This document shows, piece after piece, positions 55,401 through 63,863 of a stretch of 64,000 nucleotides of DNA; positions within the stretch are counted from its first letter, which is position 1, and the number at the start of each line of letters is the position of its first letter. The position numbers were made by a program, and so were the translations under genes. The notes under the pieces were generated by a model. That model was not told where the DNA came from and searched no databases. It was given only the letters and a program-made list of their open reading frames with translations. The stretch is taken from contig CAZJYI010000004.1 of assembly GCA_964550025.1 (NCBI GenBank), forward strand, positions 1 to 64,000, given 5' to 3'. This DNA is from CAZJYI01 sp964550025. Lineage in GTDB: Bacteria; Verrucomicrobiota; Kiritimatiellia; UBA8416; CAYOBW01.

Positions 55401-56505
55401 GGGGCACCACAACGTCCGGCTGACCCGCGACGAGTGGGACCGACTCTATACGTGGATCGACTTCAACATCCCCTATCCCGCCAATTGGACGGAGAGCCAC
55501 CGCCATCCCAACGAGAAGAGCGTGGCGAAACGCGAGGAGCTGCTGCGGCTCTATTCCGCCGTGAATGATCCGATCGAGACGACGGCACTGCCGTTGCCGG
55601 AGCCTGCGAAGTTCGAGCCCCCGTCCAAACGGAAGCCTGAGGCGAAGAAACTGTCGGTTGCAGGCTGGCCCCGTAAAGGCGAGAAGGGCGAGACCGTGAC
55701 TGAAGAGCTGGACCTGGGTGACGGCATCAAGATGAAACTGGTGAGCATCAAGGCAGGCGAGTTCGTCATGGGCGACCCGAACGGGTTTGCCGACGAGCGC
55801 CCGAGGAGGGCGGAGATTGAGCAACCCTTCATGATGGGCGCCACGGAGGTATCCCTGCAGCAGTACCGGCAGTTCGACCCCAACCATGAGAACAAGTTCG
55901 TTTCGACCCGCCGGAAGGACCAGTCGAGACGGGGGATCTTCGACATGGACAGTGACCCGGCCTTGCCGGTCGTCCGAATATCGCAGGACCAGGCCATGGC
56001 GTTCTGCGAGTGGCTTTCGAACAAGACCGGCAGGAAGGTCGCGCTGCCGTCGGAAGAGCAGTGGGAATGGGCCTGCCGCGCCGGTTCCGACAAGACGTTC
56101 AGTTTCGGGGATTACGAGGACGGCAAGGGCAAGGAAGTCATGAATATCGCGGACTCGAGGATCGCCGGTTGGAACTACGGCCGCTTCGAGAAGCAATTCT
56201 CCGACAGGTTTTCCTACACCAAGCCGGTCGGCGTGCACATCCCGCCCAATGTCTGGGGGCTGCATGACATGCATGGCAACGTCGCGGAGTGGACCGCCAG
56301 CGACTACATCCCGCTCAAGGATGTCGGCGGGGCGCGGGGTACGGAACAGATTCCGTACAAGGTCGTCCGCGGCGGATCATGGAACGACACCGCAAGGTTC
56401 GCCACCTCCGCGTCCCGCTGGCGCTACCCCAAATACCAACCCGTCTACGACGTAGGCTTCAGGGTCGTCGTGCAACCCGCCACACGTCTGGCCGGCGCGA
56501 GGTGA
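52420..56505 (+). CDS. Secreted HZS-alpha-type propeller / dihaem cytochrome / FGE-domain fusion (paralogue)
   Basis: A 1361-residue exported protein, start MKTHSPWILLLAAVLQMRAA at 52420 (signal peptide). A 380-residue N-terminal region of unknown type replaces the NPCBM domain of the paralogue. The propeller (about 420-860) is close to the paralogue's (GHHGVSRMGEMHILD, IPGYGKKVEPI). Haem sites are CIGCH (about 866) and CAGCH (about 916). The C-terminal FGE fold spans about 1097-1350 (LPSEEQWEWACRAGS, MHGNVAEWTAS), but in GGSWNDTARFATS neither catalytic Cys is present, so it cannot make formylglycine. A surface electron-transfer or binding role is inferred. Confidence 0.8.
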   Translation: MKTHSPWILLLAAVLQMRAADVIEGESFYVRKGTWRESLVAGREKLFRHEMQTDNAEFAKTGIAFGDWYCAKTGADYRKLPQDIQDAKVAIDVTKPLEIDGKTYPWTKVSGFRPDVLHDIAKLIDIDKNSYALMVSTLTIPEDQPKGDVPTICFYAARSWILAKDGRHTRAPRGGERCVMLNASFGSLPQKKGTYPVVMLVDLARNAHPHIWYHLKVESQKLGTHRNQMQERRRKLFDKVASEFQDPASKLEMRVEASAGVWAVLGDWMPGKPDLITYQYQSRSRYRELERELANMDPAVRQSIEPLVKTLAATKDDALEVAAGKYTLASMLLELKGSAGSFKSMRLAVEDQAKTFRNRYPNAEKYLAEVDGLEKEFNKWLTNDLSLERNAVSSYAALRSKLQAAQRRILLDNPLLKFEKLLVASGSIRLASNWTGACTMGKQLQVLSPVAPDGTLTTIYSGGVSSYELDWDAQKILFSDGSKILEMDVDGQNLRTIKGPDKEIDSSRRYNPCRMPNGDIMFVSTACEHAVPCTGGGGVGNMHVMDKDGENERRITYDQDHNWDPCVLNNGRVVYTRWEYTDLPHYFSRLLMSMNPDGTDQKEYYGSASYWPNAQYWTRPIPGHPTRIVTIVSGHHGVSRMGEMHILDPALGTHEADGSVQQIPGYGKKVEPIIRDNLVGSSWPKFITPCPLGTNPQEDGAGTYFLATVKMQDKAPWQLCLVDIFDNITPILEGDYAMPVPVLARSKPPVVPTTVDVAKKTGTALVTDIYKGPGVAGFPKGSVKKLRVGTYHYRYPGNGDTYAASHEGGWDIRRIIGTVPVEEDGSALFEIPANMPIFVQPLDADGQALQVMRSWFTCQPGENLTCIGCHESQNMAPPTTVAMAARKAPVKIKPWNGPMRGFSFEREVQPVLSRKCAGCHDGDGKDRPDFKPGGVYSQESSQKKYRGKSSDKYSAAYMALQKYVRRAGLENDWHTPSPGEYQADTSHVVKMLKKGHHNVRLTRDEWDRLYTWIDFNIPYPANWTESHRHPNEKSVAKREELLRLYSAVNDPIETTALPLPEPAKFEPPSKRKPEAKKLSVAGWPRKGEKGETVTEELDLGDGIKMKLVSIKAGEFVMGDPNGFADERPRRAEIEQPFMMGATEVSLQQYRQFDPNHENKFVSTRRKDQSRRGIFDMDSDPALPVVRISQDQAMAFCEWLSNKTGRKVALPSEEQWEWACRAGSDKTFSFGDYEDGKGKEVMNIADSRIAGWNYGRFEKQFSDRFSYTKPVGVHIPPNVWGLHDMHGNVAEWTASDYIPLKDVGGARGTEQIPYKVVRGGSWNDTARFATSASRWRYPKYQPVYDVGFRVVVQPATRLAGAR

Positions 56506-56670
56506 ACAAGCCGGCAGGTCGGGACGGGCGCTTGTGCCCTTTTGGGATTGATCCCCGATGGGTCACATGATATCCGTGAGCGCTTCTTGGTCCGCAGGCG
56601 ACCGGCTTTTTGGGGGGCAAGACGCTCCTTTAGTCTACCGTGAAACCCGTATCCAGAAGGGACGACAGTT

Positions 56671-57237
56671 ATGAGCAGTGAAGCAAAGCATGGAAACCCC
56701 GCCGTCGTGGGACTAGCCGGGTTCGGTCTCACCACTTTGATCCTTCAGGTTCACAACCTGGGGTATTGCGGAGTGGGGCCTGTTCTCGCCCTGGCGCTCA
56801 TGTTCGGCGGCTGTGCGCAGTTCATTGCCGGGTTCATGGAGCAGAAGCTGGGCAACAACTTTGGGTTCAGCGCCTTCGTTTCCTATGGTGCCTTCTGGAT
56901 GAGCCTGGGAGTCATCTGGCTTCTAGGCCATTTCGAGGTCTACAAACCCTCCGGAACGGATGTGGGGTGGTTCCTGGTTGTATGGACACTGTACACCGCT
57001 ATTATGTGGGTCGCTGCCATTCGCATACACGGCGCCATGGCGTTCACCTTCACCACGCTCCTGATTGGTTTCATTCTCCTTGACGTGGGGCATTTCGGCT
57101 TCCCCATCCTGAACAAAGTGGCTGCCTTCGACCTGATTGTCTGTGCGCTCGGTGCATGGTACATGATGGCCGGCATCATCATCAACGATGTCGCCGGTAG
57201 GCCCATCCTGAAAATGGGTCGCCCCTGGATCAAGTAG
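56671..57237 (+). CDS. SatP/YaaH-family (GPR1/FUN34) acetate transporter
   Basis: A 188-residue inner-membrane protein with six hydrophobic segments. The family motif NPAxxGLxGFGLTT appears as NPAVVGLAGFGLTT (residues 9-22), and GGCAQFIAGFMEQKLGN and FSAFVSYGAFW match the second and third helices. Such proteins form acetate/succinate-proton channels. Next to two sialate O-acetylesterase-type enzymes and fermentative glycan degradation, uptake of released acetate is a sensible role. AAGGGA lies upstream of ATG 56671. Single gene, convergent with the PQQ-propeller gene. Confidence 0.88.
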   Translation: MSSEAKHGNPAVVGLAGFGLTTLILQVHNLGYCGVGPVLALALMFGGCAQFIAGFMEQKLGNNFGFSAFVSYGAFWMSLGVIWLLGHFEVYKPSGTDVGWFLVVWTLYTAIMWVAAIRIHGAMAFTFTTLLIGFILLDVGHFGFPILNKVAAFDLIVCALGAWYMMAGIIINDVAGRPILKMGRPWIK

Positions 57238-57309
57238 CCCGCACCCACCCGGCTGAGCAACGTCCGGCGCGGGGAATGCGTTCGTCGTTCGATGAGGGGG
57301 GGACGCGAG

Positions 57310-60300
57310 TCACTCCCTGCTGTAGCAAACCAGCGTGCCGTCCTTGAGCGCGAGCAGGAGACGACCGTTGGCGATGGACAGACCGTCGAACACGGGCGGC
57401 GCCGTCAACGCCAGTTCGGCGGCCTTTCTGCCGTCCGCTTTGGCATAGCACGCCAGCGATGCTCCTCTCTCTCCCCTGAATGCCGCCAGGGCCTCGTCGC
57501 TGTTGGAGAGGGCGGCCATCGTTGTGCCGCTTGCGCCGGTCCCCGTTTCTTTGCGGCGATCCGGGACGGAAGCGGCGTAGACGTGGTCTTTGCCCACGGC
57601 CATGGCCCGAACGATCACCGGGTCAGTGCAGGTCCAGCGCCACTGCGGCGACTTGTTCTGGGTGAACGCTGCCGGGCTCAAGGTCTCGGCCGGGACACGG
57701 TCCTGGGCAAAGAGATGGTAGAGGTTGCCTCGGTGCCCCGTCCAACTCCCGGCATGCCGGCGCCGGCCGAATCCGTAGAAGCTCTCGTCGTCAAAACACA
57801 GGATGCGGCCGGCGGGGATCTGTTTCCCCCCGGCCATGGAAGCCCAGCGGAAGTAGCCGCCCCCCACGTCGGTTCCGTAGAGCCAGTAGGTACGGACGTA
57901 CCACTCCTCGTTGAGGAAGCCCGTGACAGAGAAGAGGTGCGGCTTGTCCACGCCCGGCCGCGGTTTGGTGTCCCTCCTGCTTGGAAAGACCTGCAGCACA
58001 GTGGGGTCGGCAGCTCCGTCCGTCGTAAACCGGTAGTTCTTCAAAAAGACGTCTCTTCCATCCCCCGTGAGGACATCCGCACGCACGCCTTCCATCCGGA
58101 ACCCGCCTTCCCACCCGGTCTGTTTCCCGGTCTTCGGGTTGATGTTGTACACGACATTCCGGGTGCGCGTTTTGCCCGTTCGCGGATCGAGCCCATAGAG
58201 GATGAGACCGCCGTCCATGTAAGAGGAGCGGCCGGCCAGGACATAGGCGGTCTGGTTCTGCACCAGGACAGCCCCGTGCACGGGCCAGGCGGACTCGAGT
58301 TGACCAAAGGCAGAGACCAGGCGCTCCGCGGGGGCCGCCCGGAAACGCCACGCCTCCTGGCCGTCCTCCGCCAACACGCAGTGGACCCAGCCGTCACGCG
58401 AACCGAAGAGCAGCAGGCCGTTCCAGTACGCAGGCGCCGAATCGATCCGGCCTCCGGCGGTGTACTGCCAGAGTTCTTTGCCCGTAACCGCATCGAGCGC
58501 GAGGACGCAATGACGGTCGACCGAAGCGACAAAGACTGTTCCGCCAACATGGAGCGCCTGGGTCAGACGCCCGCCGATCCTGGTTTGCCAAGCCGTCTTG
58601 AGCATCACACCCGCATCGGTTGCCGCCGCACCGCCGCGTTCGGCGTTGCTACGGTACATCGGCCAATCGGCCGGGGCGGCAGGCCGTTCGATGGTGGCGG
58701 CCGTGGTCGACGCGGGTCCCGGAGTGAGTTGTCCCTTCCCGGTCAGGGCAATGTCCGGGGTCCGGTCCTCACTGAGTGCGTTCAGACCCTGGCTGCGGAC
58801 TGAATTGAAACAGCCGCAGGCATTGGGCGGTGCATACAGAAGACCGTTGGCCGGCATGATCCCGTACTGACAGGTTCCGCGGACCCAGCTATTGTTGTCG
58901 ATCCAGCCTTTCTGAACGTCATACACCTCGACTCCCGAGCGGCAGTGGAAGATAAAGCGGTCGGTCGCCTTGTTGCGGTAACAGCGTGGGTGCACCATCC
59001 CGACGCCCCGTGCCTTGGTGGGCACGGTGCGTATGACCTCGCCGGTCTTCGGGTCCCGACCTTGTGAAAAGGGCAGCGTCCAGACCAGTCCGTCAATCAC
59101 GAACACGTCGATCCCCGCGTTGTAACCCTCCCGCGTCTGGTGGGACCAGAGTTCCTCGCCGGTGTTGATATCGTACGCCTTGAGAATGCAGTTCGGTTTT
59201 CGGGGGATGCCCGGCACGTCGAAACACGTGACACCCCAGAAGATCTCAGACTCGGCCGCGGGCAGACCGGCCGGTTTGGCCGGTGGTTTGGCCGGAGGCT
59301 TCGCGCCTCCTTTCGCCTTGCGCCGTCTCGGCGGAGGCTGGGCTAACCCACGATCCGCCAGCAGCACAACATCGTCGTGCACCACCAGCGTGGGCGAGGA
59401 CCAGGACATCCGCTTCGCCGGCGTTTCCCGCGGCGCCAGCCACCGCCGATCGCCCGATCTTGCGTCGACACAGACCAGACCCTCGGCCGTCTGGTAGAAC
59501 ACCCGCGCGCCCTTTGCCGACAGCGTGAGGGGGAGGACGAGAAAACCGTCCTTGGCTTCCTTCTTCCAAAGTGGGTTGCCCGTTGACGCCTCCAGGGCCA
59601 GGATCCGGCGGAAATCACTGGGCTGGGGCTCCCCTCCCAAGCGTGCCAGACCGCTGCCACCCCGCTTCGCCTCCGAGGTTCCGAGGACGAGATACAGGAC
59701 ACCATCGTGGAGGATGATCTCCTCCGCGTACTCCGTGCCGGGATAGGTTCGCAGCGTCTTTCCCGTGACCGCGTCAATGGCACTCACCGGCTCCGTCAGG
59801 CTCAGCGTCACGTACACCTCATTCCCCGCGGCCACCAGGCGCCGAGGCAGGTGCACGGGGCCCGCCCGGAAATGCCGCAGGTGATCGACCCACTGACCGA
59901 CGTCGCGCTTCCAGAGCAGCGTCCCATTGAAGGCATCGCGGGCAATCAGCTTCCACTGCGGGGCGAAACGCACGGAGAAGTGTGGCGCCTCGTCGAAGAT
60001 GTAGAACATGCGTCCTCTCGCACTCACGCAGGCACTCATGCTGGCCAACTCCTCGTGGCTGCGGGCCCAGCGAGGCCCTGCCACCCAGCGCAGCGAGCGG
60101 GGGTTCCCGACCATCGTGTCGCGGGCCACGGCGTTGTTGTCGGGGCCGTGCAGAAAGTGCGTCCATTCGTCCATCCCTTTCGGCCACGGCTTCTCCGTGA
60201 CCTGCCAGTTGCCGCCATCGCGGGAGAGCACTTTGCCCCGCGGCGCCAGTACCCGGAGTATCTCCTCCATCGGAACCGGGGTTGGCCCCTCACAGACCAC

Positions 60301-60627
60301 CAGGTTCACCAGGTTGTCGGCGTACGGCAGAGACTTGCCCTTGTGCGCGGTGGCCGACACCGGTCCGTACAGCCCCTGGGACCGGATTTCCCCGCGAAAA
60401 TCCGCCAAGGCCTCGGAGTTGACCGCCAGGGCATGCACCAGGATCTGGTCATTCCACCGCAGCCTAGCCGCAAAGGCGCCGTCCCTGCACCCCAGGCAGA
60501 CCACGATGCCTCCCTTCAGTCCGGACAGTTTGCGTACGGCAGCCGCGTCCTCCGCCGGGCCGGCAAGGAGGGTTCCGCAGAAGGTCATACAAATGGCGAG
60601 CGGGACCATGGTGAGCATGCGTTTCAT
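57310..60627 (-). CDS. Secreted PQQ-type beta-propeller protein with methyltransferase-like N-terminus (paralogue)
   Basis: A 1105-residue exported protein with the same order of domains as the gene at 49118-52315. Signal peptide MKRMLTMVPLAICMTFCGTL, start 60627 with AGGGAG upstream. Residues about 35-130 are methyltransferase-like (VVCLGCRDGAFAARL, YADNLVNLVVCEG, ILRVLAPRGKVL). PQQ-like blades follow (LALDAVTGKELWQYTAGG, LKAYDINTGEELWSH). A low-complexity Lys/Pro/Ala stretch sits near residues 415-430 (KPPAKPPAKPAG). Function unknown; duplication with the first copy is evident. Confidence 0.78.
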   Translation of the reverse strand: MKRMLTMVPLAICMTFCGTLLAGPAEDAAAVRKLSGLKGGIVVCLGCRDGAFAARLRWNDQILVHALAVNSEALADFRGEIRSQGLYGPVSATAHKGKSLPYADNLVNLVVCEGPTPVPMEEILRVLAPRGKVLSRDGGNWQVTEKPWPKGMDEWTHFLHGPDNNAVARDTMVGNPRSLRWVAGPRWARSHEELASMSACVSARGRMFYIFDEAPHFSVRFAPQWKLIARDAFNGTLLWKRDVGQWVDHLRHFRAGPVHLPRRLVAAGNEVYVTLSLTEPVSAIDAVTGKTLRTYPGTEYAEEIILHDGVLYLVLGTSEAKRGGSGLARLGGEPQPSDFRRILALEASTGNPLWKKEAKDGFLVLPLTLSAKGARVFYQTAEGLVCVDARSGDRRWLAPRETPAKRMSWSSPTLVVHDDVVLLADRGLAQPPPRRRKAKGGAKPPAKPPAKPAGLPAAESEIFWGVTCFDVPGIPRKPNCILKAYDINTGEELWSHQTREGYNAGIDVFVIDGLVWTLPFSQGRDPKTGEVIRTVPTKARGVGMVHPRCYRNKATDRFIFHCRSGVEVYDVQKGWIDNNSWVRGTCQYGIMPANGLLYAPPNACGCFNSVRSQGLNALSEDRTPDIALTGKGQLTPGPASTTAATIERPAAPADWPMYRSNAERGGAAATDAGVMLKTAWQTRIGGRLTQALHVGGTVFVASVDRHCVLALDAVTGKELWQYTAGGRIDSAPAYWNGLLLFGSRDGWVHCVLAEDGQEAWRFRAAPAERLVSAFGQLESAWPVHGAVLVQNQTAYVLAGRSSYMDGGLILYGLDPRTGKTRTRNVVYNINPKTGKQTGWEGGFRMEGVRADVLTGDGRDVFLKNYRFTTDGAADPTVLQVFPSRRDTKPRPGVDKPHLFSVTGFLNEEWYVRTYWLYGTDVGGGYFRWASMAGGKQIPAGRILCFDDESFYGFGRRRHAGSWTGHRGNLYHLFAQDRVPAETLSPAAFTQNKSPQWRWTCTDPVIVRAMAVGKDHVYAASVPDRRKETGTGASGTTMAALSNSDEALAAFRGERGASLACYAKADGRKAAELALTAPPVFDGLSIANGRLLLALKDGTLVCYSRE

Positions 60628-60841
60628 CGGCGACTCCCTTTCGACCCCTTTCGGGGATTGGAACTATGGACACTCCGGCAATGATAGGTCGGAAGCAATT
60701 GGGTGGCAATAGCACTACGAAAACATCTGTAGCGCGCGATTGCCGGGAGGCCCCCGGCGCTTGCCGCCGACAACAACTGAAAATGCAGATGATTCTCTTG
60801 AAGGAACATACGCCATTTACCATGGTGCAGTTGACACGGGT

Positions 60842-60976
60842 GCATCTGCGATTTGGTGCACATGGCGGGATACGCTCTTACGAGCGCACTACGAACAGAC
60901 GCTGACTCGTTCGTAGTGCCGCCGTGAGGCGGTTCCCAAGCATCAGGGCTCAATATAGGCACCAAATCGCAGATGC
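60842..60976. repeat. 135-bp nested inverted-repeat element
   Basis: The outer arms are 18 bp and perfect: GCATCTGCGATTTGGTGC (60842-60859) and its inverse (60959-60976). Inside is a second perfect 11-bp pair GCACTACGAAC (60886-60896)/GTTCGTAGTGC (60909-60919), then a CCGCC-GTGA-GGCGG hairpin. The size and ends suit a MITE-like or fold-back element, or a structured leader of the sulfatase gene that starts 85 bp later. It fills a third of the 433-bp gap 60628-61060, which holds no protein gene I can support. Confidence 0.6.
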
Positions 60977-61060
60977 GCCCACTCGACATCACCCGGCCGT
61001 TGAAGCCCCTGGACAGCGGCGACCTGTTGATGATGGTGAGATAGGAAGGTCCCACGATCG

Positions 61061-62419
61061 ATGAGGAAGAACATAATCGTTGTCTTTTCCGACCAGCAGC
61101 GGGCCGACACGTGCGGCTGCTACGGACAGAAGCTTGACGTGACTCCCAACCTGGACCGGATAGCCCGCGAAGGGGTGTTGTTCCGGAACGCGTTCTCAAT
61201 GCAGCCGGTATGCGGCCCGGCCCGGGCCGCACTGCAGACGGGTCTGTATCCTACCGAGACGATGTGCTTTCGAAACGGGATCGCTCTGCCACGCGATAGC
61301 AGGACACTGGCCCAGGCTTTCAACGAGAACGGCTACGAAACAGCCTACGTGGGGAAGTGGCACCTGGCCACGACGCAACGCTTCGCGGATGAGCGGCGTC
61401 CGCAGTCCAACTATGCGAGGGAACCCGTGCCTCCGGCGTTCCGCGGCGGATACAGGGATTTCTGGCTGGCGTCGGATGTGCTCGAGTTCACCTCGCATAG
61501 CTATGACGGGCATATGTTTGACGGTGACGGAAACAGGCGTGAGTTTCCCGAAGGGCGCTACCGGGTCGAGGCGCAGACGGATTGGGTGCTCGACTATCTC
61601 GAGAACCGCGATTCGGACAGACCGTTCTTCCTGTTCAACTCCTACATCGAGCCACACCACCAGAACGACCACGACTGCTACGAGGGGCCGCACGGCTCAA
61701 AGGAGAGATTCGCGGACTACGAAGTGCCCGGCGACCTGGTCGGCACCGAGGGCGACTGGCGCGAAAACTACCCTGACTACCTGGGGTGCTGCCACAGCCT
61801 TGACGAGAACCTGGGGCGCATCAGGGCCAAGCTCGAGGAGCTGGGCATCGCCGACGACACCGTCATCGTCTACACCAGCGATCACGGTTCGCATTTCAGA
61901 ACACGCAACGGGGAGTACAAACGTTCCTGTCACGAGGCCAGCATCCGAATCCCGATGGTCGTATGTGGCCCCGGGTTCGAGGGTGGGAGGGAAGTCGACG
62001 AGCTGGTCAGCCTGATGGACCTGCCGAACACGATCCTGCGCATGGCCGGCATTGCACCGTGGGACGGTGTGCAGGGCAACGACATGAGCGGGCTGCTTGA
62101 CGGCAGCGCGAGGGACTGGCCGCGGGAGGTGTTCTTCCAGATCAGCGAGAGCCACGTGGGACGCGGCATCCGCACCGACAAATGGAAGTATGCCGTTGCC
62201 GCTCCCGGCAAGTCGGGCAGTAGTGATGCATTCGCCGATGTGTACAAGGAGGCATTTCTATACGACCTGGAGGCCGATCCTCACGAGAGAAGCAACCTCG
62301 TCGGCGTCCCGGCTCTCACAGACGTCCGGGCCGAACTCCGCCAACGGCTTCTGCGCAGAATGGCGGAAGCCAACGAACCGCCGGCGGCCATTGTCGAGGC
62401 CTCGGGCGCCTCTACGTAG
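61061..62419 (+). CDS. Type I sulfatase (formylglycine-dependent)
   Basis: A 452-residue sulfatase of the alkaline-phosphatase superfamily. The modification motif C-x-P-x-R is CGPAR (Cys51), followed by the usual ALQTGLYP. Metal ligands: Asp11 with DQQ near the N-terminus, and the TSDHG motif near residue 270; HEASIRIPMVVCGPG follows. It has no signal peptide, so it would act in the cytoplasm on imported oligosaccharides unless exported by another route. Cys51 must be converted to formylglycine by FGE or anSME, and neither FGE-type domain in this window has the needed Cys pair. It is followed by a secreted esterase, in keeping with breakdown of decorated glycans. Confidence 0.9.
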   Translation: MRKNIIVVFSDQQRADTCGCYGQKLDVTPNLDRIAREGVLFRNAFSMQPVCGPARAALQTGLYPTETMCFRNGIALPRDSRTLAQAFNENGYETAYVGKWHLATTQRFADERRPQSNYAREPVPPAFRGGYRDFWLASDVLEFTSHSYDGHMFDGDGNRREFPEGRYRVEAQTDWVLDYLENRDSDRPFFLFNSYIEPHHQNDHDCYEGPHGSKERFADYEVPGDLVGTEGDWRENYPDYLGCCHSLDENLGRIRAKLEELGIADDTVIVYTSDHGSHFRTRNGEYKRSCHEASIRIPMVVCGPGFEGGREVDELVSLMDLPNTILRMAGIAPWDGVQGNDMSGLLDGSARDWPREVFFQISESHVGRGIRTDKWKYAVAAPGKSGSSDAFADVYKEAFLYDLEADPHERSNLVGVPALTDVRAELRQRLLRRMAEANEPPAAIVEASGAST

Positions 62420-62683
62420 ATCCCCTCGCCTTTGACGCGTTCCAGCCCCGACCGTAGACCACTTTCCAGGCGTTGCCGGGTTGCGGCTCGAGCATCGGAT
62501 TGGCAGCCTTGTACGCCGCGCATGCGTGCCCCGGCTGCCGCACCCCGACGACCGGGATATGCTCGCCATCTTCAGTGGTGCATACTACTCTGATTTCGCA
62601 CGACTGCAACAAATGCCGTCCTCTTCCCGGGTGATGAGGGACGCCAAACGCCAATTGCGGTGAATCCAAGGAGGGCACGACGT
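62420..62683. other. Intergenic region between the sulfatase and the esterase
   Basis: A minus-strand frame at 62412-62678 contains some protein-like text (GHACAAYKAANPMLEPQPG, then YGRGWNASKA) but overlaps the sulfatase end, has no ribosome binding site and matches no family I know. It could be a fragment of a decayed gene. Nothing else is supported except the strong AAGGAGG before the esterase start. Confidence 0.3.
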
Positions 62684-63709
62684 ATGAGTACAGCAGGAAT
62701 TCGCGGGTTCATGCCGGTGGGGACATCTCTCATCCTCATGTTGTGGATGCAGGTGGGAGGCGGAAGTGCCATCGCGGCCGGGAAGAAGCCGGCGAGCAAC
62801 GGCGAGGTCAAGGTGTTCGTCCTGGCGGGCCAGTCGAACATGGAAGGGCACGGGCGCATACAGGGCAGCCAGAAGGGAACGCTGGAGACACTGAGCAAGG
62901 ACCCGGCTACGTCGGCGCGGTACGAACACCTCCTGGATGCAGACGGGAAATGGATCGCTCGCGATGACGTCTACCTTTACTACTACTCACCGCGCGGCAA
63001 GCTGACCATCGGCAACAGCGCGGCGAAGAATGCGATCGGGCCCGAGCTCGCATTCGGCTGGGTGGTCGGCGACTACCTGGAAGATCCGGTACTGATAGTA
63101 AAGTGGGGACCCGGCGGCACGTCGCTGGCTGGACCGTGGCGGCCGCCCAGTTCCGGCAATCATCGGGACTCACCGCGAGGAGAGAAGGGCGTCGGCAGTC
63201 AGTACGACACGATGATCGACGGCACCAGGGAGGCGCTTGCGGCGCTTGGTACACACTTTCGCGGGCTTGCCGGCAAAGGGTACGAGCTTGTTGGTCTGGG
63301 GTGGCACCAGGGGTGGAACGACGGTTGCAGCGCGGCGGATGTGCGGGAGTACGAAGCAAACATGGCCAACCTGATTCGTGATGTCCGCAAGGACCTGGGC
63401 GTGCCGGACCTGCCCGTGGTGATCGGCGGCAGCGGCTTCGGCGGCTGGGGACAGAGGATCGACCGGCGGCTCGGCGTGATGAAGGCCCAGGAGGCCGTGA
63501 CCCGCTACGACGAGTTCAAGGACAACACCCGGTATGTCGAGACCCGTGGCTTCTTTCGCGATGGCCCGATCTCGCCGCGCCCGATCCGCTACCACTGGTG
63601 CTGCAACGCCGAGAGCTACTACTTGATTGGCGAGGGCATGGGCAAAGCCATGGTCGAACTGCTGGGCGGCCCAAAAGCACCCCCGAATCCGACGGGCCCG
63701 GAAGAGTAG
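62684..63709 (+). CDS. Secreted sialate O-acetylesterase-type (SASA) esterase
   Basis: A 341-residue exported SGNH-type esterase. ATG 62684 is set by an AAGGAGG nine bases upstream and opens a signal peptide (MSTAGIRGFMPVGTSLIL). Catalytic blocks: VLAGQSNMEGHG with nucleophile Ser51, GPGGTSLAG (oxyanion/Gly block), and GLGWHQGWND, where the usual GEND is GWND. It should remove O-acetyl groups from sugars outside the cytoplasm. It is a shorter relative of the esterase domain at 45910-48993 and may be co-transcribed with the sulfatase. Confidence 0.83.
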   Translation: MSTAGIRGFMPVGTSLILMLWMQVGGGSAIAAGKKPASNGEVKVFVLAGQSNMEGHGRIQGSQKGTLETLSKDPATSARYEHLLDADGKWIARDDVYLYYYSPRGKLTIGNSAAKNAIGPELAFGWVVGDYLEDPVLIVKWGPGGTSLAGPWRPPSSGNHRDSPRGEKGVGSQYDTMIDGTREALAALGTHFRGLAGKGYELVGLGWHQGWNDGCSAADVREYEANMANLIRDVRKDLGVPDLPVVIGGSGFGGWGQRIDRRLGVMKAQEAVTRYDEFKDNTRYVETRGFFRDGPISPRPIRYHWCCNAESYYLIGEGMGKAMVELLGGPKAPPNPTGPEE

Positions 63710-63863
63710 GCTTGATCCGGATGTCCTGCCTCACACTCCGGTGGCCGGCGAATGGAAATGACTCCCTGTATCCTCCGTAGCGCGGGAATGCGATTCCGCT
63801 TGCAGATCTCAAGGGGCCTCGGCACGCACCGCCATCCGGAAGCGGGAATGGGGCGAAATCCGA

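Noticed and set aside
52498..60500. Very long antisense open frames, for instance 779 codons opposite the fusion gene at 52498-54837 and about 500 codons at 57292-58803
   Set aside because: They lie opposite genes with clear domains and signal peptides, are rich in Arg, Gly, Pro and His with no recognisable motif, and follow from high G+C in codon position three of the real genes.
62412..62678. 88-codon minus-strand frame between the sulfatase and the esterase
   Set aside because: It overlaps the sulfatase 3' end, has no ribosome site and matches no known family. Some of the text looks protein-like, so it may be a relic.
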